From: Pseudoflavonifractor_A sp022772585
GTDB taxonomy: Bacteria > Bacillota > Clostridia > Oscillospirales > Oscillospiraceae
Direction: 5' to 3'
Assembly: GCF_052065415.1 (NCBI RefSeq)
Contig: NZ_JBQHUB010000008.1
Span: 1-64,000 of the forward strand
Length of the DNA stretch: 64,000 nucleotides
Positions 43,029-50,965 of this stretch are shown piece by piece. Under the pieces are notes generated by a model. It searched no databases and had not been told where the DNA came from. It was given only the letters and a program-made list of their open reading frames with translations. Each line of letters starts with the position of its first letter. The stretch's first letter is position 1. A program made the translations under genes and the position numbers.

Positions 43029-44899
43029 ATATTGAAAGCAGAGAAACCCTCCTGACCCGCCGTGAGGCTGCCCAGGCCGCTCTGAGCGCCTGCCACTGCC
43101 GTATCCTGGTCTGCTCCGGCACCGGATGCCTCGCTTCCGGTTCTCAGGTCATTTATGAGACTATGCGGGAGCTGTGCGCCGGCCTTTCCAATGTTTCAGT
43201 AGAATCCAATGGCCACGTGCCTCATATCGGCATCGCCAATACCGGCTGCCAGGGCATCTGTGAATTGGGCCCCCTGGTCCGGATCGAGCCTTATCATTAC
43301 CAGTACATCAGAGTCCAGCCCGAGGACTGCCGCGAGATTTTTGAAAAAACCGTTCTCAAGGGCGAGCCCGTGGAGCGGCTGTTTTACAAAGATCGGAACA
43401 GCAAGTCCTGCCAGAAGCCGGAGGACATTCCCTTCATGGCCGGCCAGACCCGGCTGGTACTGGAGCACTGCGGCAGCATCGATGCGGTCTCCCTGGACGA
43501 ATATATCGCCGTGGGAGGCTATGACGCCCTGTCCAAAGCACTCTTCGAAATGACCCCTCAGCAGGTAATCGATGAGGTGGACCGTTCCGGCCTCCGGGGC
43601 CGCGGAGGCGGCGGCTTTCCCACCGGACGGAAGTGGAAGCAGGTGGCCGCCCACAAGGACGCGCCCGTCAAATATGTGGTCTGCAACGGCGACGAGGGCG
43701 ACCCCGGCGCCTTTATGGACGGCTCGGTGATGGAGGGCGATCCCTACAAGCTCATCGAGGGCCTCACCATTGCCGGCTACGCAGTAGGCGCCACCGAGGG
43801 CTACATCTACGTCCGCGCCGAGTACCCCAACTCGGTAGCCCGACTCCAGTACGCCATCAGCCAGGCCGAGGAGGCCGGCCTGCTGGGCGACGACATCATG
43901 GGCAGCGGCGTCCGCTTCCACCTCCATGTCAACCGGGGCGCCGGCGCCTTTGTCTGCGGCGAGGGCAGCGCCCTCACCGCCTCCATCGAGGGCTGCCGCG
44001 GTATGCCCCGCACCAAGCCGCCCCGCACCGTGGATCAGGGCCTTTGGGGCCAGCCCACTGTTCTCAACAACGTGGAGACCTATGCCAACGTGCCCAATAT
44101 CGTCCTGCGGGGCGCGGACTGGTTCCGCACCATCGGCTCGGACAACAGCCCCGGCACCAAGACCTTCTCCATCACCGGCGCGATCGCCAACACCGGCCTG
44201 ATCGAGGTCCCCATGGGCACCACCCTGCGGGAGATCATCTATGACATCGGCGGCGGCATCAAGAGCGGCGGAACCTTCAAGGCCGTCCAGATCGGCGGTC
44301 CCTCCGGCGGCTGTCTTACCCAGGAGCACCTGGACGTCGGCCTGGACTTCGATTCAGTCAAAAAATACGACGCCATCGTGGGCTCCGGCGGCCTGGTGGT
44401 CATGGACGAGCACACCTGTATGGTGGAGGTGGCCCGCTTCTTTATGAGCTTTACCCAGCGGGAGAGCTGCGGCAAGTGCTCCCCCTGCCGCATCGGCACC
44501 AAGCGGATGCTGGAGATTCTGGAGCGCATCGTGGCCGGCAAGGGTACCATGGAGGACCTGGACAAGCTGGAGGAGATCGCCCAGTTCGTCCGCCAGAACT
44601 CTCTGTGCGGTCTGGGCAAGAGCGCTCCCCTTCCCGTCATCAGCACCCTCAAGCGGTTCCACAAGGAGTACGAGGAGCATATTACAGAGAAAAAATGCGC
44701 CGCCCATGTCTGCGAGGCCCTGCGGATCTATCAGGTGGACCCCCACAAGTGTATCGGCTGCACCAAGTGCGCCCGGAACTGCCCCGTGGGGGCCATTTCC
44801 GGCGCGGCCAGGCAGCCCCACACCATTAACGCCGCCAAGTGCATCAAGTGCGGCGCATGCCAGGCGGGCTGTCCCGTGGACGCCATTTCCGTGGAATAA
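43025..44899 (+). CDS. NuoF-like NADH-binding flavoprotein subunit (HydB/HylB type)
   Basis: A 624-residue fusion. N-terminal thioredoxin-like [2Fe-2S] domain (LVCSGTGCLASGSQ; NTGCQGICELGPLVRIEP); NADH/FMN domain from about residue 170 (LRGRGGGGFPTGRKWKQV; GAGAFVCGEGSALTASIEG); a [4Fe-4S] site in RESCGKCSPCRIGTKRM; and two C-terminal ferredoxin clusters (CIGCTKCARNCPVGAI; CIKCGACQAGCPVDAI). This layout is shared with subunits of NAD-linked and electron-bifurcating hydrogenases or formate dehydrogenases, so a role passing electrons between NAD(H), ferredoxin and formate is likely; bifurcation is not proven. Confidence 0.93.
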   Translation: MNIESRETLLTRREAAQAALSACHCRILVCSGTGCLASGSQVIYETMRELCAGLSNVSVESNGHVPHIGIANTGCQGICELGPLVRIEPYHYQYIRVQPEDCREIFEKTVLKGEPVERLFYKDRNSKSCQKPEDIPFMAGQTRLVLEHCGSIDAVSLDEYIAVGGYDALSKALFEMTPQQVIDEVDRSGLRGRGGGGFPTGRKWKQVAAHKDAPVKYVVCNGDEGDPGAFMDGSVMEGDPYKLIEGLTIAGYAVGATEGYIYVRAEYPNSVARLQYAISQAEEAGLLGDDIMGSGVRFHLHVNRGAGAFVCGEGSALTASIEGCRGMPRTKPPRTVDQGLWGQPTVLNNVETYANVPNIVLRGADWFRTIGSDNSPGTKTFSITGAIANTGLIEVPMGTTLREIIYDIGGGIKSGGTFKAVQIGGPSGGCLTQEHLDVGLDFDSVKKYDAIVGSGGLVVMDEHTCMVEVARFFMSFTQRESCGKCSPCRIGTKRMLEILERIVAGKGTMEDLDKLEEIAQFVRQNSLCGLGKSAPLPVISTLKRFHKEYEEHITEKKCAAHVCEALRIYQVDPHKCIGCTKCARNCPVGAISGAARQPHTINAAKCIKCGACQAGCPVDAISVE

Positions 44900-44917
44900 A
44901 GGAGGATAACCACTGTC

Positions 44918-47632
44918 ATGAATTTGATCCATGTTACCATCGATGGTATCCCCATCGAGGTGGAACAGGGCACCACCATCCTGGAGGCCGCCGAGCAGAT
45001 CGGTGTGAAGATCCCCACCCTGTGCTATCTCAAGGGCCTGATGCCCGACGGCTCCTGCCGCATCTGTACGGTGGAGATCGAAAACCGGGGCCGCAGCAAA
45101 ATGGATACCGCCTGCTCCGCCCATTGCTCTGAGGGCGACCATATCCAGACCCGAAGCGAAGCTGTAGTTAAGGCCCGCCGCGGCATTCTGGATATGCTGC
45201 TCTCCAATCACCCCACCAACTGCTTCTCCTGTCCCTCCAACGGTGACTGCAAGCTGCAGGACCTGTGCTACGAGTACGGCGTGAGGGAGACCTCCTGTCC
45301 CGGTGAGATGTCCGATCTGCCGGTGGATGACTCCAATCCCTTCTTTACCTACGATCCCAACCTGTGTATCCTGTGCCACCGCTGCGTAAATGTCTGCCAC
45401 AAGCTCACCGGCTGCGGCGCCATCGACACTATGGAGCGGGGCTTTGAATCCGTCATCAGTCCACCCTTCGGCATGCCCTGGAGCGAGAGCTCCTGCGAGT
45501 CCTGCGGCAACTGCGTGGCCGCCTGCCCCACCGGCGCCCTTACTTCCAAGCGTAAGAGGGATTACCGCCCCTGGCAGGTGGAGAAAGCCGTCCGCACCAC
45601 CTGTCCCCACTGCGCGGTGGGCTGTCAGTTTGACCTTCTGGTAAAGGACGGCCGTGTGGTGGACACCAGGGCCGCCGACGGCCCCTCCAACAAAGGGCTC
45701 CTCTGCGTCAAAGGCCGCTCGGGTTCCTTCGATTTTGTCCACTCCGGCCGCCGCCTCACGGCTCCCCTGATCCGGGACCGGGCTACCAATGAGTTCCGGG
45801 AGGCCTCCTGGGACGAGGCCCTGGACCTGGTGGCCAACCGCATGATGGACATCAAAAAAGAGTACGGCCCTGATGCACTGGCCGGTTTTGCCTGCTCCCG
45901 CTCCACCAACGAAGACATCTACATGCTGCAGAAAATGGTGCGCACCTGTTTCGGTACCAACAATACCGACAACTGCGCACGTGTGTGACACGCTCCCACA
46001 GTTGCCGGTCTGGCAACCACTTTGGGCTCCGGTGCGATGACCAATACCTTCGCCGATGTGAGCCAGTGCTCCGACGTGATCATGCTCGTCGGTTCCAATC
46101 CTGAGGAGGCACACCCCGTTTTCGGCATGCAGATCCGCCAGGCGGTCCAGCGCGGCGCCCGGCTGATCGTCGTAGACCCCCGCGACATCGGCCTGTCCAG
46201 GCAGGCCGCCATCCATCTCAAGCTCAGGCCCGGCACCAACGTGGCCTTTGCCAATGGCATGATGAATATTATCCTGTCCGAAGGTCTGGAGGACAAGGAC
46301 TTCATCGCCGAGCGCACGGAGAACTTTGAAGCCCTCCGCGAGGCCGTCAAGGATTATACCCCCGAACGGGTGGCTGAGATCTGTCATATCGACGCCGATG
46401 ACCTCCGGGCCGCTGCCCGGTTGTACGCCACGGCGGAGCGCGCCCCCATCTGTTACTGTCTGGGCGTCACGGAACACTCCACCGGTACCGAGGGCGTCAT
46501 GTCCCTGTCCAACCTGGCCATGCTGGTGGGCAAGCTGGGCCGGGAGGGCTGCGGCGTCAATCCCATCCGCGGTCAGAACAATGTGCAGGGCGCCTGCGAC
46601 ATGGGCGCCTCCCCCACCGATCTTCCCGGCTATCAGAAGGTCTCCGATCCTGCCGTGCGGGCCAAATTTGAGCAGGCCTGGGGTGTGTCCCTCAACCCCA
46701 AACCCGGCATGTTCGCCACCGACTGCTTCCCCGCCATGCTGGAGGGCAGGCTTCGCGGCCTCTTTATCTTCGGAGAGGATCCGGTCCGTACCGATCCCGA
46801 TACCGGCCATGTGCTCAAAGCCCTTCGCTCTCTTGATTTTCTGGTGGTCCAGGAGCTCTTTATGACCGAGACCGCCAAACTGGCCGATGTGGTGCTCCCC
46901 GGCGTCAGCTATGCGGAAAAAGAGGGAACCTTTACCAACAGTGAGCGCCGGATCCAGCGTGTCCGCAAGGCCGTCACCATTCCCGGCGCCGCCCGTCCGG
47001 ATGCCGAGATCTTCATGGATCTGATGAACCGTATGGGCTACTCTCAGCCCTGCCTCACCCCTGCCCAGATCATGGACGAGATCGCCTCACTGGCACCCAT
47101 TTACGCAGGCGTCAGTCACCGGCGTCTGGACGGCCCTGCTGTAAACGGACAGGGTCTTCAGTGGCCCTGCCCTGCCGGGGACCACCCCGGCACTCCCATT
47201 CTCCATGTGGGCCGGTTCAGCCGCGGAAAGGGCTGGTTCTACCCTGCCCGGTATATCCCCTCTGTGGAGCTGCCCGATGAAGAGTATCCCCTTCTGATGA
47301 TGACCGGCCGCATTCTTTACCACTATAACGCCTGTGCCATGACTGACAAGACTCCCGGTCTGGTGGAGGCCGGCGGCGAATCCTTTATCGAGCTCAACGA
47401 CCGGGACGCGGCCCGCCTGGGCGCAGCGGACGGTGAAATGGTATCCGTCTCCTCCCGCCGGGGAACGATCTTCACGCGCGCCCGTGTCAGCGGCAAAACC
47501 TCTCCGGGCGAGTGCTGGATGCCCTTCCATTACCTGGAGGGCAGCTGCAACTGGCTCACTCACGCCGCGCTGGACCGGATCGCCCGCGCTCCGGAATACA
47601 AGGTCTGCGCTGTCAAGGTAGAAAAACTCTGA
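44918..47632 (+). CDS. fdhA: Formate dehydrogenase alpha subunit, selenoprotein (in-frame UGA)
   Basis: A 904-residue molybdo/tungsto-enzyme if the UGA at 45986-45988 is read as selenocysteine 357. Residues 1-220 are NuoG-like: [2Fe-2S] (CYLKGLMPDGSCRICTVE), His-Cys3 cluster (NHPTNCFSCPSNGDCKLQDL) and two [4Fe-4S] (CILCHRCVNVC; CESCGNCVAACPTGA). Then comes the bis-MGD catalytic part with TTCPHCAVGCQFDLLV and NCARV-U-HAPTVAG, the exact setting of Sec in known Fdh enzymes. The frame continues without loss after UGA (SGAMTNTFADVSQCSDVIML) to 47632. A SECIS hairpin follows the UGA. The enzyme should interconvert formate and CO2 with NuoE/NuoF. Confidence 0.95.
45986..46026 (+). promoter_or_regulatory. 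Bacterial SECIS element in fdhA
   Basis: Directly after UGA (45986-45988), GTTGCC (46001-46006) pairs with GGCAAC (46012-46017) around a GGTCT loop, the loop SelB recognises in E. coli fdhF. An outer CCCA/TGGG pairing (45995-45998 with 46023-46026) extends the stem. Loop identity and spacing from UGA are those of a bacterial SECIS. Confidence 0.9.
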
Positions 47633-47638
47633 TCTCCG

Positions 47639-47676
47639 GCCGCGGGGGGTCCTGGGGCTCCCGCGGCTCCGTTTTT
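47639..47676 (+). terminator. Hairpin/terminator between fdhA and fdhD
   Basis: Arms GCCGCGGG (47639-47646) and CCCGCGGC (47660-47667) followed by TCCGTTTTT. Probably partial termination, giving less fdhD than fdhA. Confidence 0.7.
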
Positions 47677-47690
47677 CATGGAGTAGTTTT

Positions 47691-48410
47691 ATGTCTCATC
47701 TTTCTCTCTCCCGCAGTCATGCGGTCCTGCGGATCGATGCCGGCGCCGCCGCTCCCATTTTGGAAGAGGTCGTCTCCGAGCATCTTCTCCGTGTGGATGT
47801 GGCCGGTGAAGCTGCCTTCACCCTGTCCTGTTCCCCCGCCCATCTGGAAGAACTGGTAACCGGCGCACTCTTCAGCCGCAGCCTGATCTCTGCCGCATCC
47901 GATGTAAAGTCCCTCTCCTTTTCAGAAGATCTGGGGTATGTCCGGGCAGAACTGACCCCAGGAGCTCCGGCTCCCCGGAGTCATCCCGGCTCCGGCGTGC
48001 TGCGGCTGAAGTATTCTCATCTCTGCGGCCTGATGGAGCGCAATCTCACTGCCTCCTCCCTTTTCCGGCGCACCGGCGGGATGCACTGCGTTTCGCTCAG
48101 CTTGCCTGAAAGCCCCATTCTGTCCATGGAGGACCTGGCCCGGCACAACGCGGTGGATAAGGTGATCGGCTACGCTTTGCTCCATGATCTCCCGCTGGAG
48201 TGCTCTGTATTGGCTGTCAGCGGACGGCTCTCCGCTGATATGATGGAAAAGGCTGTCCGCGCCGGTATCCCTGTCGTTCTCTCCAAAGGAGCCCCCACCG
48301 ATCGTTCCATCCGTATTGCCCAGGAGAACGGTGTCACACTGGCAGGCTTCGTCCGGGGAGAACGGGTCAACCTCTACACCTGCCCCGAACGCATCGACAT
48401 TACCATCTGA
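47691..48410 (+). CDS. fdhD: Formate dehydrogenase accessory sulfurtransferase FdhD
   Basis: A 239-residue accessory protein that delivers sulfur to the Mo/W-bis-MGD cofactor of formate dehydrogenase. The conserved end is present: RRTGGMHCVSLSL, EDLARHNAVDKVIGYALLHD and SGRLSADMMEKAVRAGIPV. The CxxC pair of E. coli FdhD is not visible; only Cys in KYSHLCGLM and GGMHC remain. GGAG sits seven bases before the ATG. Context right after fdhA supports the call. Confidence 0.92.
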   Translation: MSHLSLSRSHAVLRIDAGAAAPILEEVVSEHLLRVDVAGEAAFTLSCSPAHLEELVTGALFSRSLISAASDVKSLSFSEDLGYVRAELTPGAPAPRSHPGSGVLRLKYSHLCGLMERNLTASSLFRRTGGMHCVSLSLPESPILSMEDLARHNAVDKVIGYALLHDLPLECSVLAVSGRLSADMMEKAVRAGIPVVLSKGAPTDRSIRIAQENGVTLAGFVRGERVNLYTCPERIDITI

Positions 48411-48482
48411 CAGACGATCCGCTCCTTTTAATCACTCTTTTTGCCCTTTCACATAGAATGGTGCAAAAGGAGGTCTTATACT

Positions 48483-49223
48483 ATGCCCATTATTTATCTC
48501 TCCCCTTCTACGCAGGAAAACAACCTCTATGTCAACGGCGGTACCGAGGAGGAATGGATGAACCGCCTGGCCGACGCCATGGAACCCTATCTCTCGGCCA
48601 ACGGCATCCGCTACACCCGCAACACACCCGATATGTCGGCCGCTGCCGCCATCCGTGCCTCTAATTCCGGAAACTATGACCTGCATCTGGCGCTCCACTC
48701 CAATGCCGCGCCGGAGGGCCGGTATGGCCAGGTCAGAGGCATCCTGGTTTTCTATTTTCCCGGCAGCACAGAGGGACAGGAGGCAGCCAATCTGGTGGCT
48801 GACAATCTGAAGGCCATTTACCCGCTGCCCAATCTGGTCCGGGCACAGCCTACCACTTCTGTAGGTGAAGTCCGCCTGGTACGCGCGCCCTCTGTTTTTA
48901 TCGAGATGGGCTACCACGACAATCCGGATGATGCCGCCTGGATCAAAAGCAATCTGGAACCCGCCGCCCGCAGCATTGTGCTGGCCCTCACCGAATTTTT
49001 TGGGCTTCCCTTCCTGGAACCCCGCCCGCCCCGTTCGGCCGTCGTGGATGTGAGCTGGGGATATCTCAATATCCGGGACCGGCCGGATACCTCCTCCGCC
49101 GTCATTGCCCGGGCTTACGACGGCGCTCCCCTGACCGTCCTGAATCAGTGGCAGGGATGGTATGTGGTACGTTTTGGCAGTGTGGTAGGCTGGGCCAGCT
49201 CCGACTTTGTTACCCTGATTTGA
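48483..49223 (+). CDS. N-acetylmuramoyl-L-alanine amidase-like protein with SH3 domain
   Basis: A 246-residue protein. Residues ~1-175 resemble Amidase_3 hydrolases: GTEEEWMNRLADAM would hold the Glu ligand, LHLALHSNAAPEG the second His and APSVFIEMGYHDNPDD the catalytic Glu. The first zinc His (normally HGG) is replaced by YLSPSTQEN. Residues ~185-246 are an SH3-like domain (YLNIRDRPDTSSAVIARAYD). There is no signal peptide, so the protein would act in the cytosol (mother cell or spore) or after lysis. AGGAGG is nine bases before the ATG, and a CATAGAAT box at 48452-48459 resembles a sigma-E/K -10. Confidence 0.82.
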   Translation: MPIIYLSPSTQENNLYVNGGTEEEWMNRLADAMEPYLSANGIRYTRNTPDMSAAAAIRASNSGNYDLHLALHSNAAPEGRYGQVRGILVFYFPGSTEGQEAANLVADNLKAIYPLPNLVRAQPTTSVGEVRLVRAPSVFIEMGYHDNPDDAAWIKSNLEPAARSIVLALTEFFGLPFLEPRPPRSAVVDVSWGYLNIRDRPDTSSAVIARAYDGAPLTVLNQWQGWYVVRFGSVVGWASSDFVTLI

Positions 49224-49303
49224 ACTTTCGTTTACAGAAAATTCATATCAAGTTCGAAATCTGTACATCCTTTTTGCCGAAAAAGCTGATATCCTATCAT
49301 TGT

Positions 49304-49440
49304 CAGGAACCAGAAGATCAATTGTAACTCCTCCTCTCTCTTCCCTCTCTTTATTGGTCCTGTCCTCCGGCAGGGATGTCAGTTCCCTGCCGGAGGTACA
49401 GACTACTTGTGACGTGCACCCGATTCGGTGCGCTTTTTTA
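49304..49440 (+). ncRNA. Candidate small RNA with CU-rich loop
   Basis: A ~137-base intergenic transcript is suggested by TATCAT (49295-49300), TTGCCG 15 bp before it, and a terminator (GCACC/GGTGC with TTTTTT, 49415-49440). Within it, CAGGAACCA (49304-49312) pairs with TGGTCCTG (49355-49362), closing a large loop rich in CUCCUCCUCUCUCUUCCC (anti-Shine-Dalgarno-like). A perfect 12-bp hairpin follows (CCTCCGGCAGGG 49364-49375 / complement 49385-49396). Structure and promoter are inference from sequence; no known family was recognised. Confidence 0.4.
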
Positions 49441-49456
49441 TTATTCCATTTTTTCC

Positions 49457-49485
49457 TTGACTTTTAGCTTCCTCTATTATATAAT
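49457..49485 (+). promoter_or_regulatory. Promoter of the first tRNA-Arg gene
   Basis: TTGACT at 49457-49462, a 17-bp spacer and consensus TATAAT at 49480-49485, 16 bp before the tRNA. Confidence 0.85.
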
Positions 49486-49495
49486 ATCATTTGTT

Positions 49496-49582
49496 CGGTA
49501 CGCGGCTGTAGCTCAGCTGGATAGAGTGACTGGCTACGAACCAGTAGGTCGGGGGTTCGAATCCCTTCAGCCGTACCAGCTC
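49496..49582 (+). repeat. 87-bp direct repeat, copy 1 (spans tRNA-Arg)
   Basis: Bases 49496-49582 are identical to 56313-56399, covering the tRNA plus 6 bases upstream and 4 downstream. The copies flank a ~6.7-kb segment. Confidence 0.9.
49502..49578 (+). tRNA. tRNA-Arg (anticodon ACG)
   Basis: A 77-base cloverleaf with encoded CCA. Acceptor GCGGCTG/CAGCCGT, anticodon stem ACTGG/CCAGT with loop CTACGAA (anticodon ACG, read as ICG), T arm GGGGGTTCGAATCCCTT. Identical to the copy at 56319-56395. Confidence 0.97.
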
Positions 49583-49589
49583 AGAAAAA

Positions 49590-49623
49590 GCCCTGAGGCG
49601 ACGAAAAGGCCTCAGGGCCTTTT
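49590..49623 (+). terminator. Terminator of the first tRNA-Arg gene
   Basis: Arms GCCCTGAGG (49590-49598) and CCTCAGGGC (49610-49618) followed by CTTTTC. It is part of a longer element shared with the tRNA-Leu 3' flank. Confidence 0.85.
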
Positions 49624-49644
49624 CATACGCCGGACGTGCTTTTT

Positions 49645-49726
49645 CTTCGCTTTCGGCCGCGACCCGCTGCGCTGGGCTTCAATTCGGGTTAAGAAGCAAA
49701 AATATCCAGATTAAAGCCACCTGACA
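49645..49726 (+). repeat. tRNA 3'-flank repeat, copy 1 (82 bp)
   Basis: Aligns without gaps to 56477-56558. The last 25 bases (ATATCCRGATTRAAGCCACC plus TGACA) differ at only two positions. Earlier bases diverge but keep CTTCGCTT, CGCTKCGCTGG and TTCGGGTT. No coding frame. Confidence 0.75.
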
Positions 49727-49912
49727 ATAAAAATACCACGACATATGTCGTGGTATTTTTATTGGGCTTCGGCCCGGTGGAGCGGGCCGAAGCACCATCT
49801 CACCATTTAACGGCGGAAGTGAATTCCGCCTATGACAATTCTCCACTTCGTTCCGAATTGACGCCGCACTTAAAGAAACCAGCAGTTTCCGGTCGGAAAC
49901 TACTGGTTTTAC
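49726..49912 (+). other. Cluster of palindromes in the tRNA-Arg/GrdB gap
   Basis: A 38-bp perfect palindrome (49726-49763, centre CATATG, with A/T-run ends) looks like a bidirectional terminator. It is followed by perfect arms GCTTCGGCCCG/CGGGCCGAAGC (49766-49793), GGCGGAA/TTCCGCC near 49812-49830, and AAACCAGCAGTTTCC/GGAAACTACTGGTTT (49876-49909, one mismatch) with a T-rich tail. No gene is visible from 49579 to 50055; the number of stacked hairpins is unusual. Confidence 0.7.
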
Positions 49913-50055
49913 TTTTTATCCCCGGACCACCAAGCTGGCGTTATCGGCGGGGACCGAATCAAGCAGACGCAACGCTTTGTCAAACATATTTTTGCGATAT
50001 ATCCTCGTCCACCCCATTCGCGCCGATTGACGCGGCGATCCGTTTGCCATAAATC

Positions 50056-50793
50056 TTGCTGCTGTCCAAGTTCCACAAGCAGGCTTTCCATACTGAGGTC
50101 ATGATGCCCAATCATGAGGAGATCCCCATTCCCGTGCTTACCAAGCCTCTCTCCGAGTGCAGGATCGGTCTTGTGACCGACGGCGGCCTGGTGCCCAAGG
50201 GAAATCCTGATCATCAGGTCCCCACAAATTCCAAGTTCTTCCGCAGATACTCCATCGAGGGAATGGAGACGCTGGACCCTGCTGATTGGGAGGTCAGCCA
50301 CCAGGGCTATAACAATGCCTTTGTTCTCCAGGATCCTAATCGCCTGGTACCGGTAGATGCCCTGCGCCACTTGGTAAAGGAAGGCGTTATCGGCAGTCTC
50401 AACGACTGTTTCTACTCCACCGCAGGCGTCATGACACCCATGGAAAAATGCAAGGAGTTTGGCGAAGGGATCGCTCAGGCCCTCAAGGATGACCTCTGTG
50501 ACGCCGCTATTGAGACCTCTACGTGAGGGACCAGCAGTCGTGGCGGGTCCATGATTACCAAAGAAATCCAGCGTGCTGGTATCCCGGTCATCCAGGTGAC
50601 CAATCTGACAAAGATCGCCGAGGGCATTGGCGCCAACCGTATCCTGCGGGGCAACAGCGTCCTGCATGTGTTCGGAGATCCCTCCTTGCCCCTTCCCAGT
50701 GAGAAAGCATACCGGGAGGCCCATGTCCTCCGGGCTCTGGAAATGCTGGAAAAGATCCCCGAAGAGGGACATCGGGCCATCATCGAAGAATAA
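50056..50793 (+). pseudogene. 5'-truncated GrdB-like glycine/betaine reductase selenoprotein
   Basis: The last ~245 residues of a glycine/sarcosine/betaine reductase component B beta subunit (normally ~435). Conserved: RIGLVTDGGLVPKGNPD, DPNRLVPVDALRHLVKEGVI and IGANRILRGNSVLHVFGDPS. The in-frame UGA at 50524-50526 lies in ETST-U-GTSSRGGSM, where active GrdB has TSTUGTCTRCG; the two following Cys have become Ser and Gly. A stop at 50050 and no matching frame upstream show that the first ~200 residues are lost. Possible starts are TTG 50056 or ATG 50098/50101. No other grd genes are nearby. The clean frame on both sides of UGA leaves a small chance that a short selenoprotein is still made. Confidence 0.8.
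50524..50550 (+). promoter_or_regulatory. Possible SECIS hairpin in the GrdB remnant
   Basis: After the UGA, GGACC (50528-50532) can pair with GGTCC (50546-50550) around a 13-base loop containing GTCG. This resembles clostridial grdB SECIS hairpins but is weaker than the fdhA one. Confidence 0.4.
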
Positions 50794-50850
50794 GAGACAG
50801 TTGTCCGAAAGGGTTGCTGACGCGACTTTGCAGCTACCGGATTAAGTAAA

Positions 50851-50884
50851 GGGGCGGAGCACATGTGTGTCCGCCCCTTTATTA
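50851..50884 (+). terminator. Terminator after the GrdB remnant
   Basis: Arms GGGGCGGA (50851-50858) and TCCGCCCC (50870-50877) followed by TTTATTA. Confidence 0.75.
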
Positions 50885-50904
50885 CAAAGAGAATGATATA
50901 TCTG

Positions 50905-50948
50905 GATAAAGAGCCTCTCCTTTCCGGCTTCCCAGAAAGGAGAGGCTC
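50905..50948 (-). terminator. Terminator of the BMP/ABC transporter operon
   Basis: Perfect arms GAGCCTCTCCTTTC (50911-50924) and GAAAGGAGAGGCTC (50935-50948) lie 18 bp beyond the ATPase stop; the minus-strand tail is TTTATCC. Confidence 0.75.
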
Positions 50949-50965
50949 CACAGTATATTGAGTTA

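Noticed and set aside
45989..46021. Reading fdhA as a frameshifted or split pseudogene (two genes ending and starting around 45988)
   Set aside because: The frame is continuous across UGA, the context is the exact Sec site of formate dehydrogenases and a SECIS hairpin follows.
49702..49726. CRISPR-like repeat (25-bp motif repeated at 56534-56558)
   Set aside because: Only two copies 6.8 kb apart, no spacing pattern and no cas genes; it belongs to the tRNA-flank element.
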